Part shown: positions 8,676 to 17,089 of the stretch, piece after piece
How the letters are laid out: every line of letters starts with the position of its first letter
How positions within the stretch are numbered: position 1 is the first letter of the stretch
Source of the DNA: Bacteroidota bacterium
GTDB taxonomy: Bacteria; Bacteroidota; Bacteroidia; Chitinophagales; LD1
Direction of reading: 5' to 3'
NCBI GenBank assembly: GCA_016722375.1
Contig: JADKJG010000007.1
Coordinates: forward strand, 62,001 to 126,000
Length of the DNA stretch: 64,000 nucleotides
Notes under the pieces: model-generated
Told to the model about the DNA's origin: nothing
The model's input: the letters and a program-made list of their open reading frames with translations, nothing else
The model's database searches: none
Position numbers and translations under genes: made by a program

Positions 8676-9521
8676 ATGGCAACAACGATCACAGCATCAC
8701 AAGTAAATGAATTAAGAACCCTGACCGGTGCAGGTTTAATGGATTGTAAGAAAGCATTGACCGAAGCCAATGGAGATGTGCAGGCAGCGATTGACTATTT
8801 GCGTAAGAAAGGAGCTAAGGTGGCTGAACTTCGCGCAGGTCGTGCAGCGGCAGAAGGGGTGGTTATAGCAAAAACATCTGCTGACAACAAAAAAGGTGTA
8901 GCAGTATACCTTTCCTGCGAAACTGATTTCGTAGGAAAGAATGAGGAGTTTGTAAAGTTCGCAACCGCGATTGCAGACTTGGCACTTGCTAAGGCCCCTA
9001 AGACTCTGGAAGAATTGCTGGAACTTGATTTAAACGGCTCCACCGTCAAAGCACAAGTACAAGAGAAAGTTTCTGCTATTGGTGAGTTGATTAACGTATC
9101 GGCTTATGAAACCATTGAAGGAGAAAGCATCATCCCTTATAACCACATGGGAAATAAAATTGGAGTTCTGGTCGCTTTGAACAAGGGGCTGAATGATAAT
9201 GTTAGTGCCGTTGGGAAGGATATAGCAATGCAAATTGCCGCTATGAATCCAATTGCATTGGATGCCAGCGCAGTTCCTGCAGATGTTTTAGCAAGAGAAA
9301 AGGCGGTGGCTCGTGAAAAGGCTGTAGCTGCCGGAAAACCGGAGAGTATTCTAGATAAAATTTCCGAGGGTGCGGCGAATACCTATATCAAGGAAAATAC
9401 CTTGTTAACTCAGCCCTTTGTAAAGGATGGCAGCAAAACCGTTCAGCAAGTTCTTACTTCAGCTGAAGGCGGATTGACTGTAACGGCCTTCAAAAGAGTT
9501 GAAAGGGGAGCGGTAAAATAG
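8676..9521 (+). CDS. tsf: elongation factor Ts
   Basis: A 281-residue EF-Ts, the guanine nucleotide exchange factor for EF-Tu. The N-terminal UBA-like module carries the signature LRTLTGAGLMDCKKALTEA (residues 13-31), followed by the core with CETDFVGKNEEF near residue 85. Length is typical. It is last in the ribosomal operon, 101 nt after rpsB, with a hairpin in the gap. A terminator shared with the convergent serC gene follows. Confidence 0.96.
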   Translation: MATTITASQVNELRTLTGAGLMDCKKALTEANGDVQAAIDYLRKKGAKVAELRAGRAAAEGVVIAKTSADNKKGVAVYLSCETDFVGKNEEFVKFATAIADLALAKAPKTLEELLELDLNGSTVKAQVQEKVSAIGELINVSAYETIEGESIIPYNHMGNKIGVLVALNKGLNDNVSAVGKDIAMQIAAMNPIALDASAVPADVLAREKAVAREKAVAAGKPESILDKISEGAANTYIKENTLLTQPFVKDGSKTVQQVLTSAEGGLTVTAFKRVERGAVK

Positions 9522-9546
9522 TTCCAAAGATTGAACGAAATAAATC

Positions 9547-9577
9547 AATGCCGGAGAGAATCTCTTCGGCATTTTTA
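9547..9577. terminator. terminator between convergent tsf and serC
   Basis: AATGCCGGAGAGA pairs with TCTCTTCGGCATT (one G-T wobble) and is followed by ATTTTTATTT on the plus strand. It lies in the 57-bp gap between the convergent tsf and serC stops. The T-run favours the tsf transcript; A-rich sequence before the stem gives weaker support on the other strand. Confidence 0.7.
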
Positions 9578-9578
9578 T

Positions 9579-10661
9579 TTACGCCTGTTTGTTTTCAAAT
9601 TCTTTAATGGCATCCACTAATATATCCACGCCATCTTCCGGCATGGCGTTATAAATCGAAGCCCGAAAGCCACCAACGGTGCGATAACCTTTAATACCAA
9701 CAATTCCTCTTTCGGAGGTAAACTTCAGGAATTTTTCCTCTAAGGATTTATCCTTGATGGTGAAGCAAACATTCATCAGCGATTGATCCTCATCGTCTGC
9801 GGTTCCTTCAAAGATTTTGCTGGAGTCAATCACTTCATAAAGTTTTCTGGCTTTCCGTATGTTTCTTTCTTCTATTGCTTTTAATCCTTGTTGCTTAATC
9901 CATTTCAGAGTGAGATAAGAAATATAAACGGCAAAAGAAGATGGCGTGTTATACATAGAATCTCTCTCAATATGTAAACGATAATCCAGCATTTTAGGAA
10001 TGGGTCTGTCCACTGTTCCTAAAATATTTTTGTTCACTACTACAATGGTGATTCCTGCTGCGCCAACATTCTTTTGAGCACTGGCGTAAATCAAATCGAA
10101 CTGATTGAAATCCATCTGACGGGAAAAGATATCTGAACTCATGTCAGCCACAAGCCAAGAGCTTTGAGCTGCGAGCTGCGAGATAAAACTTGTCGTTAGT
10201 TGGGTTCCATAGATGGTATTATTGGTAGTCAGGTGCAAATACTTTGAAGAATCGGGCAGTGAGATATTCTTCGGTATGAAACGATAGTTCTCTTCTTTGG
10301 AGGAGCAAGCAATGTGAGCTTTTCCAAAAGTCAACGCTTCTTCCATTGCCAGATGCGCCCATTGTCCGGTTTCTAAAAAACAGGCCGTTTCGTCCTTACC
10401 TAAAAGATTCATTGGGACCATATAAAACTGAGAAGAAGCACCTCCTTGTAGAAATAACACTTCGTGGTCTTTATCCAAATCCATCAATTCTCTCACTAGA
10501 TTTCGCGCTTCTTCCATCACCTGAATAAACTCCTTGCTGCGGTGTGAAATCTCCAGAATACTCAATCCCGTTCCGGCAAAATTCTGAATGGCTTCACCTG
10601 CCTTAACCACCACTTCAGGAGGAAGAATAGCAGGACCAGAATAGAAATTTATCTTTTTCAT
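9579..10661 (-). CDS. serC: phosphoserine aminotransferase
   Basis: A PLP-dependent class V aminotransferase that converts 3-phosphohydroxypyruvate and glutamate to phosphoserine in serine biosynthesis; family members often also serve pyridoxine synthesis. The family N terminus MKKINFYSGPAILP selects the ATG at 10661 (360 residues). An ATG at 10679, overlapping the holB stop as TGATG, would add six residues and is the alternative start. The lysine in YASAQKNVGAAG is the expected Schiff-base residue. It is the third gene of a leftward gpx-holB-serC unit. Confidence 0.92.
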   Translation of the reverse strand: MKKINFYSGPAILPPEVVVKAGEAIQNFAGTGLSILEISHRSKEFIQVMEEARNLVRELMDLDKDHEVLFLQGGASSQFYMVPMNLLGKDETACFLETGQWAHLAMEEALTFGKAHIACSSKEENYRFIPKNISLPDSSKYLHLTTNNTIYGTQLTTSFISQLAAQSSWLVADMSSDIFSRQMDFNQFDLIYASAQKNVGAAGITIVVVNKNILGTVDRPIPKMLDYRLHIERDSMYNTPSSFAVYISYLTLKWIKQQGLKAIEERNIRKARKLYEVIDSSKIFEGTADDEDQSLMNVCFTIKDKSLEEKFLKFTSERGIVGIKGYRTVGGFRASIYNAMPEDGVDILVDAIKEFENKQA

Positions 10662-10678
10662 CCGACGAAATAGCTTCA

Positions 10679-11830
10679 TCAATCTATCTCCACTACTTCC
10701 TGCTTAAAAACCGAGGCAATCTGGAAGGAGTTGGAAGTGAATAATATTTTCGGATTGGCATTTCGTTCTACATGATAATACATCCGGTTGAGCAACTGCG
10801 TAAGAATTTGAATTTGTTCATCATCCAATTTCTCGGAAAGTCCCTTAGCAAACTTCAACTCTTCTCCTTCTAATTTCTCAGAATGTCCACTGACGCAGAT
10901 TAGCAAACACTCCCGAAGGAAGAACAGCGCATATCTGATAAATATCTTTTGATTTTCGCGACCCCATTTAGCTGCCTCCTCAATAAACTCGAATAAGTTT
11001 TCTGTATTGGCAGCAGAGGGTTTCATTTTCAGATTATAACAATAGCCCAACCATTTGCGCAAACTGGTATCGTTCGCATTTTCATGACCATCGGCCATAG
11101 AAAGTGCCGCATTAAAATTGCCATCCGCCATGCGCGCAATGCGTTGAGCAGCCTCATCAGATATTTCAAACTTTTGCAACAAGGCATTTTTGATAGAAGC
11201 ATCGTCTATCCCATTCACCTTAATGATTTGGGTGCGAGAGAGAATGGTATTCAATATCATCTCTACATTTTCTACTACCAATATGAAGATAGTATCCGCA
11301 GGCGGCTCTTCAATCACTTTCAAGAGTGTGTTGCCGGTTTCTCTTAGATATTCCGCTAGCCAGATAATCTGAATTTTATAATCAGATTCATAAGTTTTCA
11401 AGCTCATCCGGCGGATGATTTCGTGACATTCTCGGACGGTGATATTTCCCTGCTGGTTTTCTGCGCCTATCTGTTTCAACCATTCATTGGCATTCATATA
11501 TGGGTTCGATGTCAGAGCGTTGCGCCATTCGCTGATATAGTCGCTGCTGATAGGTCTTTCCGTCGGCTTCTTGGTGATGACCGGAAAGGTGAAATGTAAA
11601 TCGGGATGAATGAATTTCTGATTCTTGATACACGAAGGACAATTGCCGCAGGAATCTTCCTCCTGTTTGTTTTCACAATGAATATATTGGGACAGTGCCA
11701 GCGCCAAAGCCAGTCCGCCGTTTCCTTCAGGCCCGGCCAACATCATTGCGTGAGGAATTCTTTCTCCACGCACTAATTTCATCAGGCGGTTTTTTATTTC
11801 CTCCTGTCCAACAACTTCTTTAAAGTGCAT
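10679..11830 (-). CDS. holB: DNA polymerase III delta' subunit
   Basis: A 383-residue clamp-loader subunit of the DnaX/HolB AAA+ type. It starts MHFKEVVGQEEIKNRLMKL. The nucleotide-binding loop is degenerate (AGPEGNGG), as expected for delta', which does not hydrolyse ATP. A zinc-binding cysteine cluster (CENKQEEDSCGNCPSC) lies near residues 52-67. The C-terminal helical collar domain is present. It overlaps the gpx end by 11 bp and its TGA overlaps a serC start codon, so the three genes are tightly coupled. Confidence 0.88.
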   Translation of the reverse strand: MHFKEVVGQEEIKNRLMKLVRGERIPHAMMLAGPEGNGGLALALALSQYIHCENKQEEDSCGNCPSCIKNQKFIHPDLHFTFPVITKKPTERPISSDYISEWRNALTSNPYMNANEWLKQIGAENQQGNITVRECHEIIRRMSLKTYESDYKIQIIWLAEYLRETGNTLLKVIEEPPADTIFILVVENVEMILNTILSRTQIIKVNGIDDASIKNALLQKFEISDEAAQRIARMADGNFNAALSMADGHENANDTSLRKWLGYCYNLKMKPSAANTENLFEFIEEAAKWGRENQKIFIRYALFFLRECLLICVSGHSEKLEGEELKFAKGLSEKLDDEQIQILTQLLNRMYYHVERNANPKILFTSNSFQIASVFKQEVVEID

Positions 11831-12311
11831 CTTGTTTTTCTATGGCGTGTAAAATCTCTTCCGACACGGGGCTCACCGCGTGTGAAAACACGCCAATTAG
11901 TTTTCCGTTTTCATCACAGAGATATTTCTGGAAATTCCACTTGACCTCACTATCTGCAAAGCCATTGAGTTTCTTCTGTGTCAAATACTGATACAGCGGA
12001 TGCGATTCATGCCCCAATATTTTGATTTTAGAAGATTGGGGAAAGGTGACGCCATAGTTCAGCTCGCAAAATTGCTCCAGTTCCGCTTCGCTTCTCGGCT
12101 CCTGTCCGCCAAAATCGTTGCAGGGAAATCCAACCACTTCCACTTTGTCTTTAAAGTTTTGATGCAGTTCTTCTAGTTGGGCGTATTGCGGGGTATAGCC
12201 ACATTCCGAAGCAGTATTAACCAATAAGATTTTCTTTCCCCTAAAAGCAGACAACTTTAGTTTGGCTCCTTTAATGTCCTTTAATTCGAAATCATAAACA
12301 GTTTTATTCAT
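11820..12311 (-). CDS. glutathione peroxidase-like thiol peroxidase
   Basis: A 163-residue member of the glutathione peroxidase family, which reduces peroxides with thioredoxin or glutathione. The ATG at 12311 gives the usual family start (MNKTVYDFELKDIKG); longer versions are not supported. The catalytic tetrad is visible: Cys in NTASECGYTP (Cys form, not selenocysteine), Gln in FGGQEP, Trp and Asn in KWNF. It is cytoplasmic, with no signal peptide. It overlaps holB. A TATTTTTG box lies 5 nt before the ATG, suggesting a leaderless message. Confidence 0.93.
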   Translation of the reverse strand: MNKTVYDFELKDIKGAKLKLSAFRGKKILLVNTASECGYTPQYAQLEELHQNFKDKVEVVGFPCNDFGGQEPRSEAELEQFCELNYGVTFPQSSKIKILGHESHPLYQYLTQKKLNGFADSEVKWNFQKYLCDENGKLIGVFSHAVSPVSEEILHAIEKQDAL

Positions 12312-12316
12312 AGGGA

Positions 12317-12324
12317 CAAAAATA
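12317..12324 (-). promoter_or_regulatory. -7 box (TATTTTTG) of the gpx-holB-serC unit
   Basis: On the minus strand TATTTTTG ends 5 nt before the gpx ATG. It overlaps a 23-bp sequence (12318-12340) found again, exactly, at 17165-17187. Transcription would begin near the start codon. Confidence 0.5.
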
Positions 12325-12382
12325 GGGAATGATTTGAGGTGGGAAACTGGTACTGCAGTCAGCACCTTTACAAAATAGTGGA

Positions 12383-12396
12383 GGGGGGGGGGGGGG
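12383..12396. repeat. homopolymer of 14 G
   Basis: Fourteen G in a row on the plus strand, about 70 bp upstream of the gpx start and 70 bp beyond the stop of a small leftward ORF. Such tracts are prone to slippage. It is intergenic, so it could only affect spacing. Its length may also be uncertain in the assembly. Confidence 0.9.
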
Positions 12397-12467
12397 AAAG
12401 AAAAAAGTTCTCTTTTGTTGGGATAAGGGGAGGGAGGCAGAATCTTTCTTTTTGAACACTAAACAGC

Positions 12468-12593
12468 CTACTTGGGGGGCGTGTCCAACGTAATATCATC
12501 AGTACCTTCGTTGCGTTCATAAACCCTTTCGACCGTTCTCAAAACATCTTCTATCTCTTCAAGATTGGCACCCCGCTCTTCCGCACGTAACAA
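12468..12593 (-). CDS. possible small protein or gene remnant, about 41 aa
   Basis: Just downstream of the FISUMP/T9SS gene and on the same strand is a reading frame with strongly coding-like, acidic helical composition (RAEERGANLEEIEDVLRT, ending DITLDTPPK). It has no ATG; the only usable start is a TTG at 12593, and the frame stays open back into the end of the upstream gene. It may be the remnant of a larger gene or a translationally coupled small protein. I do not recognise it. Confidence 0.3.
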   Translation of the reverse strand: MLRAEERGANLEEIEDVLRTVERVYERNEGTDDITLDTPPK

Positions 12594-12616
12594 AGTCTGC
12601 GTTACGGTATCCCTGT

Positions 12617-13618
12617 CTATTCTTTGAGCAGCATTCTGATGGTGCTAAAGTCCCGGTCTGCCAGTTTCACGATATAGACTCCTTTGGAAAGATTTTCAAT
12701 GCTGACCAGATTCCGATTTTCATTTAATTCCGATTGCAGCACCAACTCGCCGACGACATTAAATATTTGTAATTGACTATTTCCAACATTATTCAACACA
12801 ACATTGAAATAGGATTTCGCCGGATTGGGATAAATGTCCATTTGATTATTTCCCCTCTTTTCTAAATCCAAGACAAGAGCCGTATCCTGAATCAAACGAA
12901 TGGAGCTGCCATTTTGTAAAGGCCAAGGAGACCTGTAAATATCCTCATGATAGGTACACAAATGACGAAGCCAAGCGGTGGAATCATTCTGTAATGTAGA
13001 ACTCCAAAATTGAGCGTTGCCGGTAGGCGCTTGAAAAGACGTGTAATGCCCTCCGGCGTTTAAATAGATTCGGTAGCCACTCCCCAGCGCTGAAAATCCA
13101 CTTGAATTAGTCCCCTTGTTTTTTGAGAGTCCGGGGGCGGGGCAGCAATCCAAAGTCCAGTAAGTGGTTGTATCTGCCAGCTTCAGGGCATTTGCTTCTT
13201 TGGTACCTCTATAGTCCGCAAGGTTAGCTACCTGTGGAGGCATGCCCAAGAATATCTCCAGCTTTTTCCATTCAGCATCAGAAGGAATATGCCAGCCTTG
13301 AGGTGCAATGTTTCGCGGGTCGTTGACGACATACCAGTTATAAAGCCTTCCGTAAATATCTCCGTTTGCGGGCAGATTTTCATTATTACACCAAGCGCCC
13401 GTCTTTTGTGCCACCCATAAAACCGAGTCCTGAACTTCGGGTATTGCGTCGCCATTGCGGTAATGCGTCGCTTTTAAATTTTCCTTTAGCCACGTCTGAG
13501 TTCCGATTCGGACTGTCTGATAAACGTTGCCATCAATATCAGTAACCGTTTGAGAATATGCCAGCGTGCTGCAAAGGATAGCCACAGCAATCAGAATAGT
13601 TACGATCAACCTGTTCAT
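12617..13618 (-). CDS. secreted FISUMP-domain protein with T9SS sorting domain
   Basis: A 333-residue protein with a signal peptide (residues 1-22, cleavage after LAYS), a FISUMP (Fibrobacter succinogenes major paralogous) domain from about residue 26 to 235, and a type A T9SS C-terminal domain (MDIYPNPAKSYF near residue 260, SKGVYIVKLADR near the end). The FISUMP marks are DIDGNVYQTVRIGTQTWLKE, GRLYNWYVVND and GWHIPSDAEWKKLE. The signals send it through the Sec and T9SS pathways to the cell surface. The function of FISUMP domains is not established. The neighbouring leftward gene carries the same domain. Confidence 0.88.
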   Translation of the reverse strand: MNRLIVTILIAVAILCSTLAYSQTVTDIDGNVYQTVRIGTQTWLKENLKATHYRNGDAIPEVQDSVLWVAQKTGAWCNNENLPANGDIYGRLYNWYVVNDPRNIAPQGWHIPSDAEWKKLEIFLGMPPQVANLADYRGTKEANALKLADTTTYWTLDCCPAPGLSKNKGTNSSGFSALGSGYRIYLNAGGHYTSFQAPTGNAQFWSSTLQNDSTAWLRHLCTYHEDIYRSPWPLQNGSSIRLIQDTALVLDLEKRGNNQMDIYPNPAKSYFNVVLNNVGNSQLQIFNVVGELVLQSELNENRNLVSIENLSKGVYIVKLADRDFSTIRMLLKE

Positions 13619-13753
13619 CGGGATAGATTTAAACTTACATTCCGGCTTGTGCTCATTGTATTGGCTTGTCTGTAATCAAAAATAGCTCAATCTTTCTCAA
13701 TTCTTTCTTTTTAGCGCGCCTTTACAAACGAACATCATCGGGATAAAAGAAAC

Positions 13754-15553
13754 TCAATCCTTTACACAACGCACCGAATGTCCTCTTTCGAAGATCATTG
13801 AAGTTCTAGTGAAGTTATTCGCAGCGCTGAAAGCTCCCCAGTAATAAGCTTGCGAAGCATTATTCTCATTTATTGTACAACTCCAAAAGTTACCATTACT
13901 GCCCAAAACCCTATAATATGGTCCAGAAATTGGAGATATACCCATATAGCCACCTGGTAATGCGGAAAAGCCGCTACTGTTAGTAGCACCGTAATTTGGA
14001 GCATCCCATTCAGGAGATATAGCTTTAGCCTTGCCTCCTGCAACTAAATCGCCACCCAAATAATCCACCAGTTCCACAAACTCTGCATCAGAGGGCACAT
14101 GCCAACCAACTGGGCAAACACCGGTAACACCGCTAGGGTTAGCTGCGGAGGTAGTGCCATTGGTCACTTCATCCCAGGAATATAGCCTGCCGTAGATAGC
14201 TCCATTAACCTGATCATCCTCATAAATATGGCCTGCTCCAGCCCAGTTGAGGTTCTTAGCCATCCACTTCTGTTCACCGATGCAAACCGTGGGATATTTT
14301 TGCCCATCACGGCTATCGGTGAGGGTATCGCTGCAATCACCATAGGCGTAGTTGTCGTCATAAAAGTGCTTTAAATGAAACTTTCCTAGGCTAGGTTGAA
14401 CAGGTGCAGGTCTAAAAACCAAGCCGCCTCGCTGTGCCAGTATCGGAGATTCAAGGCTGCCGATTACAGCCCTTGCCACATTGATTTCTGTGTTGTTTTT
14501 AAGGTGAGCAATGCCTGTTGAATCACCATATCGGCACAGGTTAGCAATCAGCGAATCTTCCATTGCCTGAGCAGATTCTTCTTCAACGGGATTGGATGAA
14601 CCACCTATTTCATATCCATATCCATAATAGCTTATCACTCCTTTGCTGCGCCATGCTTCGGGCATATTATTTACAGAGGGACCATCCGCTGTACAAGCGC
14701 TGTAGCAGTAGTTGCCAAAAACTACTGCACCATCCATTCTAAAGGAAGCATTGCGGATAAATTTATCGGTTACCAAATATATTGCTACTTTATCCCTAAC
14801 CGTATAACCGTCCACTTCAATAGTAATATTGAACACCAATTCGCCATTTTCAAATTTTTCCAATGGAACACCCCCCTGGGTCTTGAGATAACCCAACACT
14901 TCTTCGCGCGTAAAGTGATGAGGTGGGGAACTACCCGATATAGTAAACAGCTTTCGAAGACAAAAGCCATTTCCGAGTCCATGTGTGTTCAAAATAACCA
15001 AGCCATAATTACCGAAAGTGCTGAGCAGATTATAGTTGACGGAATCGTCATTGAATATATGTACATCCAATTCCTCTGGCCCTCCCTCAAATTGCGCGGC
15101 CTTGTTATAGCCCCCGCGATACATGAATTGGGCAAAGGGATTCAGCACCATCACTTTTTTATTCTTTATTTTCTCCGTGTTTATTGCATCCCGAAATTGA
15201 AACTTTCTAAGCGCGTTGCCTTCGCCGCCACCCCTATAAAGATTGTGCCCTGTGGCATCTACCTGCACAAAAAGCATCGAACCTATCAGGCCATTGATAA
15301 AATGAATGTCTAACAAAACCGTTGAGCGAAAAAATACTTTGTCCACTTCCTGCTGCGTCAGCAGCCACTGGGCAGCAGCATTAAGCGCAGCGATCGAATC
15401 GTGCGTGGCAGAAAGAGTATCGCCGTACACGATGGCTGCATTATTTTCAATCGTAGCAATTGTGGCCAGTTTATCCACCGTATCGGTTTCTTCTTTCTTC
15501 TTACATCCAACAAACAAGAGCAACAACAGCAGGGCAGGTAGTAGTTTTCTCAT
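13754..15553 (-). CDS. lipoprotein with C-terminal FISUMP domain
   Basis: A 599-residue lipoprotein: MRKLLPALLLLLLFVGCKKKEE is a signal peptide with a lipobox Cys near residue 17. Residues from about 30 to 400 form a region I do not recognise; it speaks of large soluble domains with several cysteines (NYCYSACTADGPS). The C-terminal 190 residues are a FISUMP domain (DGQKYPTVCIGEQKWMAKNL, GRLYSWDEV, GWHVPSDAEFVELVDYLGG). It has no T9SS tail, so it is probably held in the outer membrane by its lipid. It shares the domain with the gene downstream, suggesting local duplication of the module. Confidence 0.82.
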   Translation of the reverse strand: MRKLLPALLLLLLFVGCKKKEETDTVDKLATIATIENNAAIVYGDTLSATHDSIAALNAAAQWLLTQQEVDKVFFRSTVLLDIHFINGLIGSMLFVQVDATGHNLYRGGGEGNALRKFQFRDAINTEKIKNKKVMVLNPFAQFMYRGGYNKAAQFEGGPEELDVHIFNDDSVNYNLLSTFGNYGLVILNTHGLGNGFCLRKLFTISGSSPPHHFTREEVLGYLKTQGGVPLEKFENGELVFNITIEVDGYTVRDKVAIYLVTDKFIRNASFRMDGAVVFGNYCYSACTADGPSVNNMPEAWRSKGVISYYGYGYEIGGSSNPVEEESAQAMEDSLIANLCRYGDSTGIAHLKNNTEINVARAVIGSLESPILAQRGGLVFRPAPVQPSLGKFHLKHFYDDNYAYGDCSDTLTDSRDGQKYPTVCIGEQKWMAKNLNWAGAGHIYEDDQVNGAIYGRLYSWDEVTNGTTSAANPSGVTGVCPVGWHVPSDAEFVELVDYLGGDLVAGGKAKAISPEWDAPNYGATNSSGFSALPGGYMGISPISGPYYRVLGSNGNFWSCTINENNASQAYYWGAFSAANNFTRTSMIFERGHSVRCVKD

Positions 15554-15626
15554 TGGTTATATTTTTAAGGCATCACAAAAATATTCGCAGTAAAACAGGA
15601 TGAATATAGAAAATATAGATGAGGTA

Positions 15627-15709
15627 AACACAGCCTACGGTTTAAACACAGCCCACGGTTTAAACCGTGGGCTATGTTTAAACCAGCCCATGTTTTGACC
15701 GTGGGCTAC
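15627..15709. repeat. REP-like palindrome cluster, 3' side of the RAYT gene
   Basis: This stretch holds one perfect 24-bp palindrome (15650-15673: AGCCCACGGTTT and its reverse complement) and flanking degraded half-copies (AGCCTACGGTTTAAAC, AGCCCATGTTTTGACCGTGG). The last half overlaps the stop codon of the transposase gene. The motif recurs at 16210-16287 and 17045-17084 and nowhere else that I can see in the window. Confidence 0.9.
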
Positions 15710-16146
15710 AATCCATCTTTCTCTATCACGTGCAATTTCAGGAATTCGTCGAACTCCATTTCAAATGTTCTTTTGGAATGATGCGGTTTTTGGTTTTTAA
15801 TATATTGATAAACCCGCTCAAGAACCGATTCGCTTACTGAATAGGAAGCATAGCCGGTTTGCCATGAAAATTTTTCAGGAATAAGATTGTTTTTGCTGAT
15901 GAAATGTGAGCTGCTGCCTTTCACCTGTTTTATTACCTCAGCTATTGATTTCTGCGGATTTAATAAAAACAAACAATGCACGTGGTCCGGCATACCATTA
16001 ATAATACGAACCGGGCACCCTGATTCAATGAATTGTTGTTTCAGATAATCATAAATTTTTACCTCGGCGTATGAATGAATGAACGGCTGTCGTTCTTTGG
16101 TGGACCATATTGCGTGTATCCAGATTTTGTTATACGAATGCGGCAT
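15706..16146 (-). CDS. REP-associated tyrosine transposase (IS200-like Y1 family)
   Basis: A 146-residue single-domain HUH transposase of the Y1_Tnp family. The metal-binding HUH motif is DHVHCLF near residues 54-60 and the catalytic tyrosine is probably in VYQYIKNQKPHH near residues 112-123. Enzymes of this group cut single-stranded DNA at hairpins. The gene is flanked on both sides by the same GCCCACGGTTTAAACCGTGGGC palindromes (written here in RAYT sense it is self-complementary), the classical arrangement of a RAYT gene with its REP sequences. No IS200-type ends are seen, so it is likely a domesticated or resident enzyme. Confidence 0.88.
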   Translation of the reverse strand: MPHSYNKIWIHAIWSTKERQPFIHSYAEVKIYDYLKQQFIESGCPVRIINGMPDHVHCLFLLNPQKSIAEVIKQVKGSSSHFISKNNLIPEKFSWQTGYASYSVSESVLERVYQYIKNQKPHHSKRTFEMEFDEFLKLHVIEKDGL

Positions 16147-16209
16147 TACAAATATTTTTCCTCAAAATTAAACCGTTAAAACGGTTTTGCGATGTTGACG
16201 ATGCACCAT

Positions 16210-16287
16210 AGCCCACGGTTTAAACCCAGCCCACGGTTTAAACCCAGCCCACGGTTTAAACCCAGCCCACGGTTTAAACCGTGGGCT
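16210..16287. repeat. REP tandem: three 18-bp units and one full palindrome
   Basis: Three direct 18-bp units (AGCCCACGGTTTAAACCC at 16210, 16228 and 16246) lead into a full 24-bp palindrome at 16264-16287. The tandem lies 63 bp upstream of the transposase start. The half-site repeats suggest expansion by slippage or by the transposase. Confidence 0.92.
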
Positions 16288-16354
16288 ATACGGCGACGTT
16301 ATTTTTGTCATAATGGATTTATCCATTTCTATTATTGCTATGCATTGAGTCATA
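16283..16354. repeat. 72-bp flanking repeat, copy 1
   Basis: This segment, beginning in the palindrome arm, is about 83 percent identical by eye (60 of 72 positions) and gap-free to 17090-17161. Shared blocks include GTTATTTTTGT, ATTTATCCATTTCTA and TATGCATTG. The two copies bracket the hypothetical gene at 16442-17026, so REP element plus adjacent DNA was duplicated. Confidence 0.8.
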
Positions 16355-16441
16355 AAGCGCACCTTTACAAACTGTTGAGGAAAAAGGAACCCAAGGCGTA
16401 TGAAAATTTATTTCTTTTATGTTTGAAATAAAAAAGAGTCT

Positions 16442-17026
16442 ATGAAAACCGTCCCCGACATTTACCTTTATAATGATATTGATGTTTCGCTCAAACTCAA
16501 TCCATTTATTTCAAAGATTATTAAGCTATTGGTCAGCAAAAAGAAATTAAAGCATGGCACGACTAAAGAGCTGCTTGCATTTATTGGAGAAGATGATTTT
16601 TTTGAGCTTTACGCTGAACCGGAAGAGATTTTTGACTTTGATGCCTCGATGTTGCCGGATGGATTGGATACGCTGGTGCTATTCAAGCCGAGAATTGATA
16701 AACACTTCGACGCCTGTGGACTGGCTCGAAGGAAAAATAACCTTTGCTTTTCCCTGTGGATTTCAGAAGAGGAAGAATTGAAATACGCTTCAGTGCTTAA
16801 TCCTATCCGGCTGCTAAATGAAATGCACAAGAGAAGCAACGAGTACGGATTTCTAGCCGACAATTGGTTTAATCTTGAAGAATCATTGAACATCAGGTTT
16901 CATTACGTCGTTCCTGCCAAGGGTAACATGCTACTTCACTTCAACAAAGCGGAGGCTTCTTTGCAAAAGTTATATAGCCGAATCAGAAAACAGCTTATCA
17001 AAGAAGCGCAAAGCATTAAAAAATAG
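16442..17026 (+). CDS. hypothetical protein, 194 aa, between REP elements
   Basis: I do not recognise this 194-residue protein. It is soluble, without signal peptide or membrane segment, moderately acidic in the middle (residues 45-75, DDFFELYAEPEEIFDFD) and basic at the C terminus (LYSRIRKQLIKEAQSIKK). The ATG at 16442 is the first in frame after a stop. It lies alone between two diverged 72-bp repeats, each attached to a REP palindrome, and points away from the transposase gene. It may be a passenger of the duplicated repeat or simply a resident gene. A role cannot be given from sequence. Confidence 0.65.
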   Translation: MKTVPDIYLYNDIDVSLKLNPFISKIIKLLVSKKKLKHGTTKELLAFIGEDDFFELYAEPEEIFDFDASMLPDGLDTLVLFKPRIDKHFDACGLARRKNNLCFSLWISEEEELKYASVLNPIRLLNEMHKRSNEYGFLADNWFNLEESLNIRFHYVVPAKGNMLLHFNKAEASLQKLYSRIRKQLIKEAQSIKK

Positions 17027-17044
17027 GGGTACGGTTAGCGAGGC

Positions 17045-17084
17045 TTAAACATAGCCCACGGTTTAAACCGTGGGCTATGTTTAA
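17045..17084. repeat. REP palindrome, 40 bp perfect
   Basis: A perfect 40-bp palindrome centred at 17064/17065, containing the 24-bp REP core, followed by a further half copy (TTTAAACCGTGGGTTAT). It starts 18 bp after the stop of the preceding gene and could also act as a transcript-end hairpin. Confidence 0.9.
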
Positions 17085-17089
17085 ACCGT

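Noticed and set aside
16168..16431. Frames with repeated PRFKPW/FKPWAG motifs
   Set aside because: They are translations of the 18-bp REP units on either strand, not genes.
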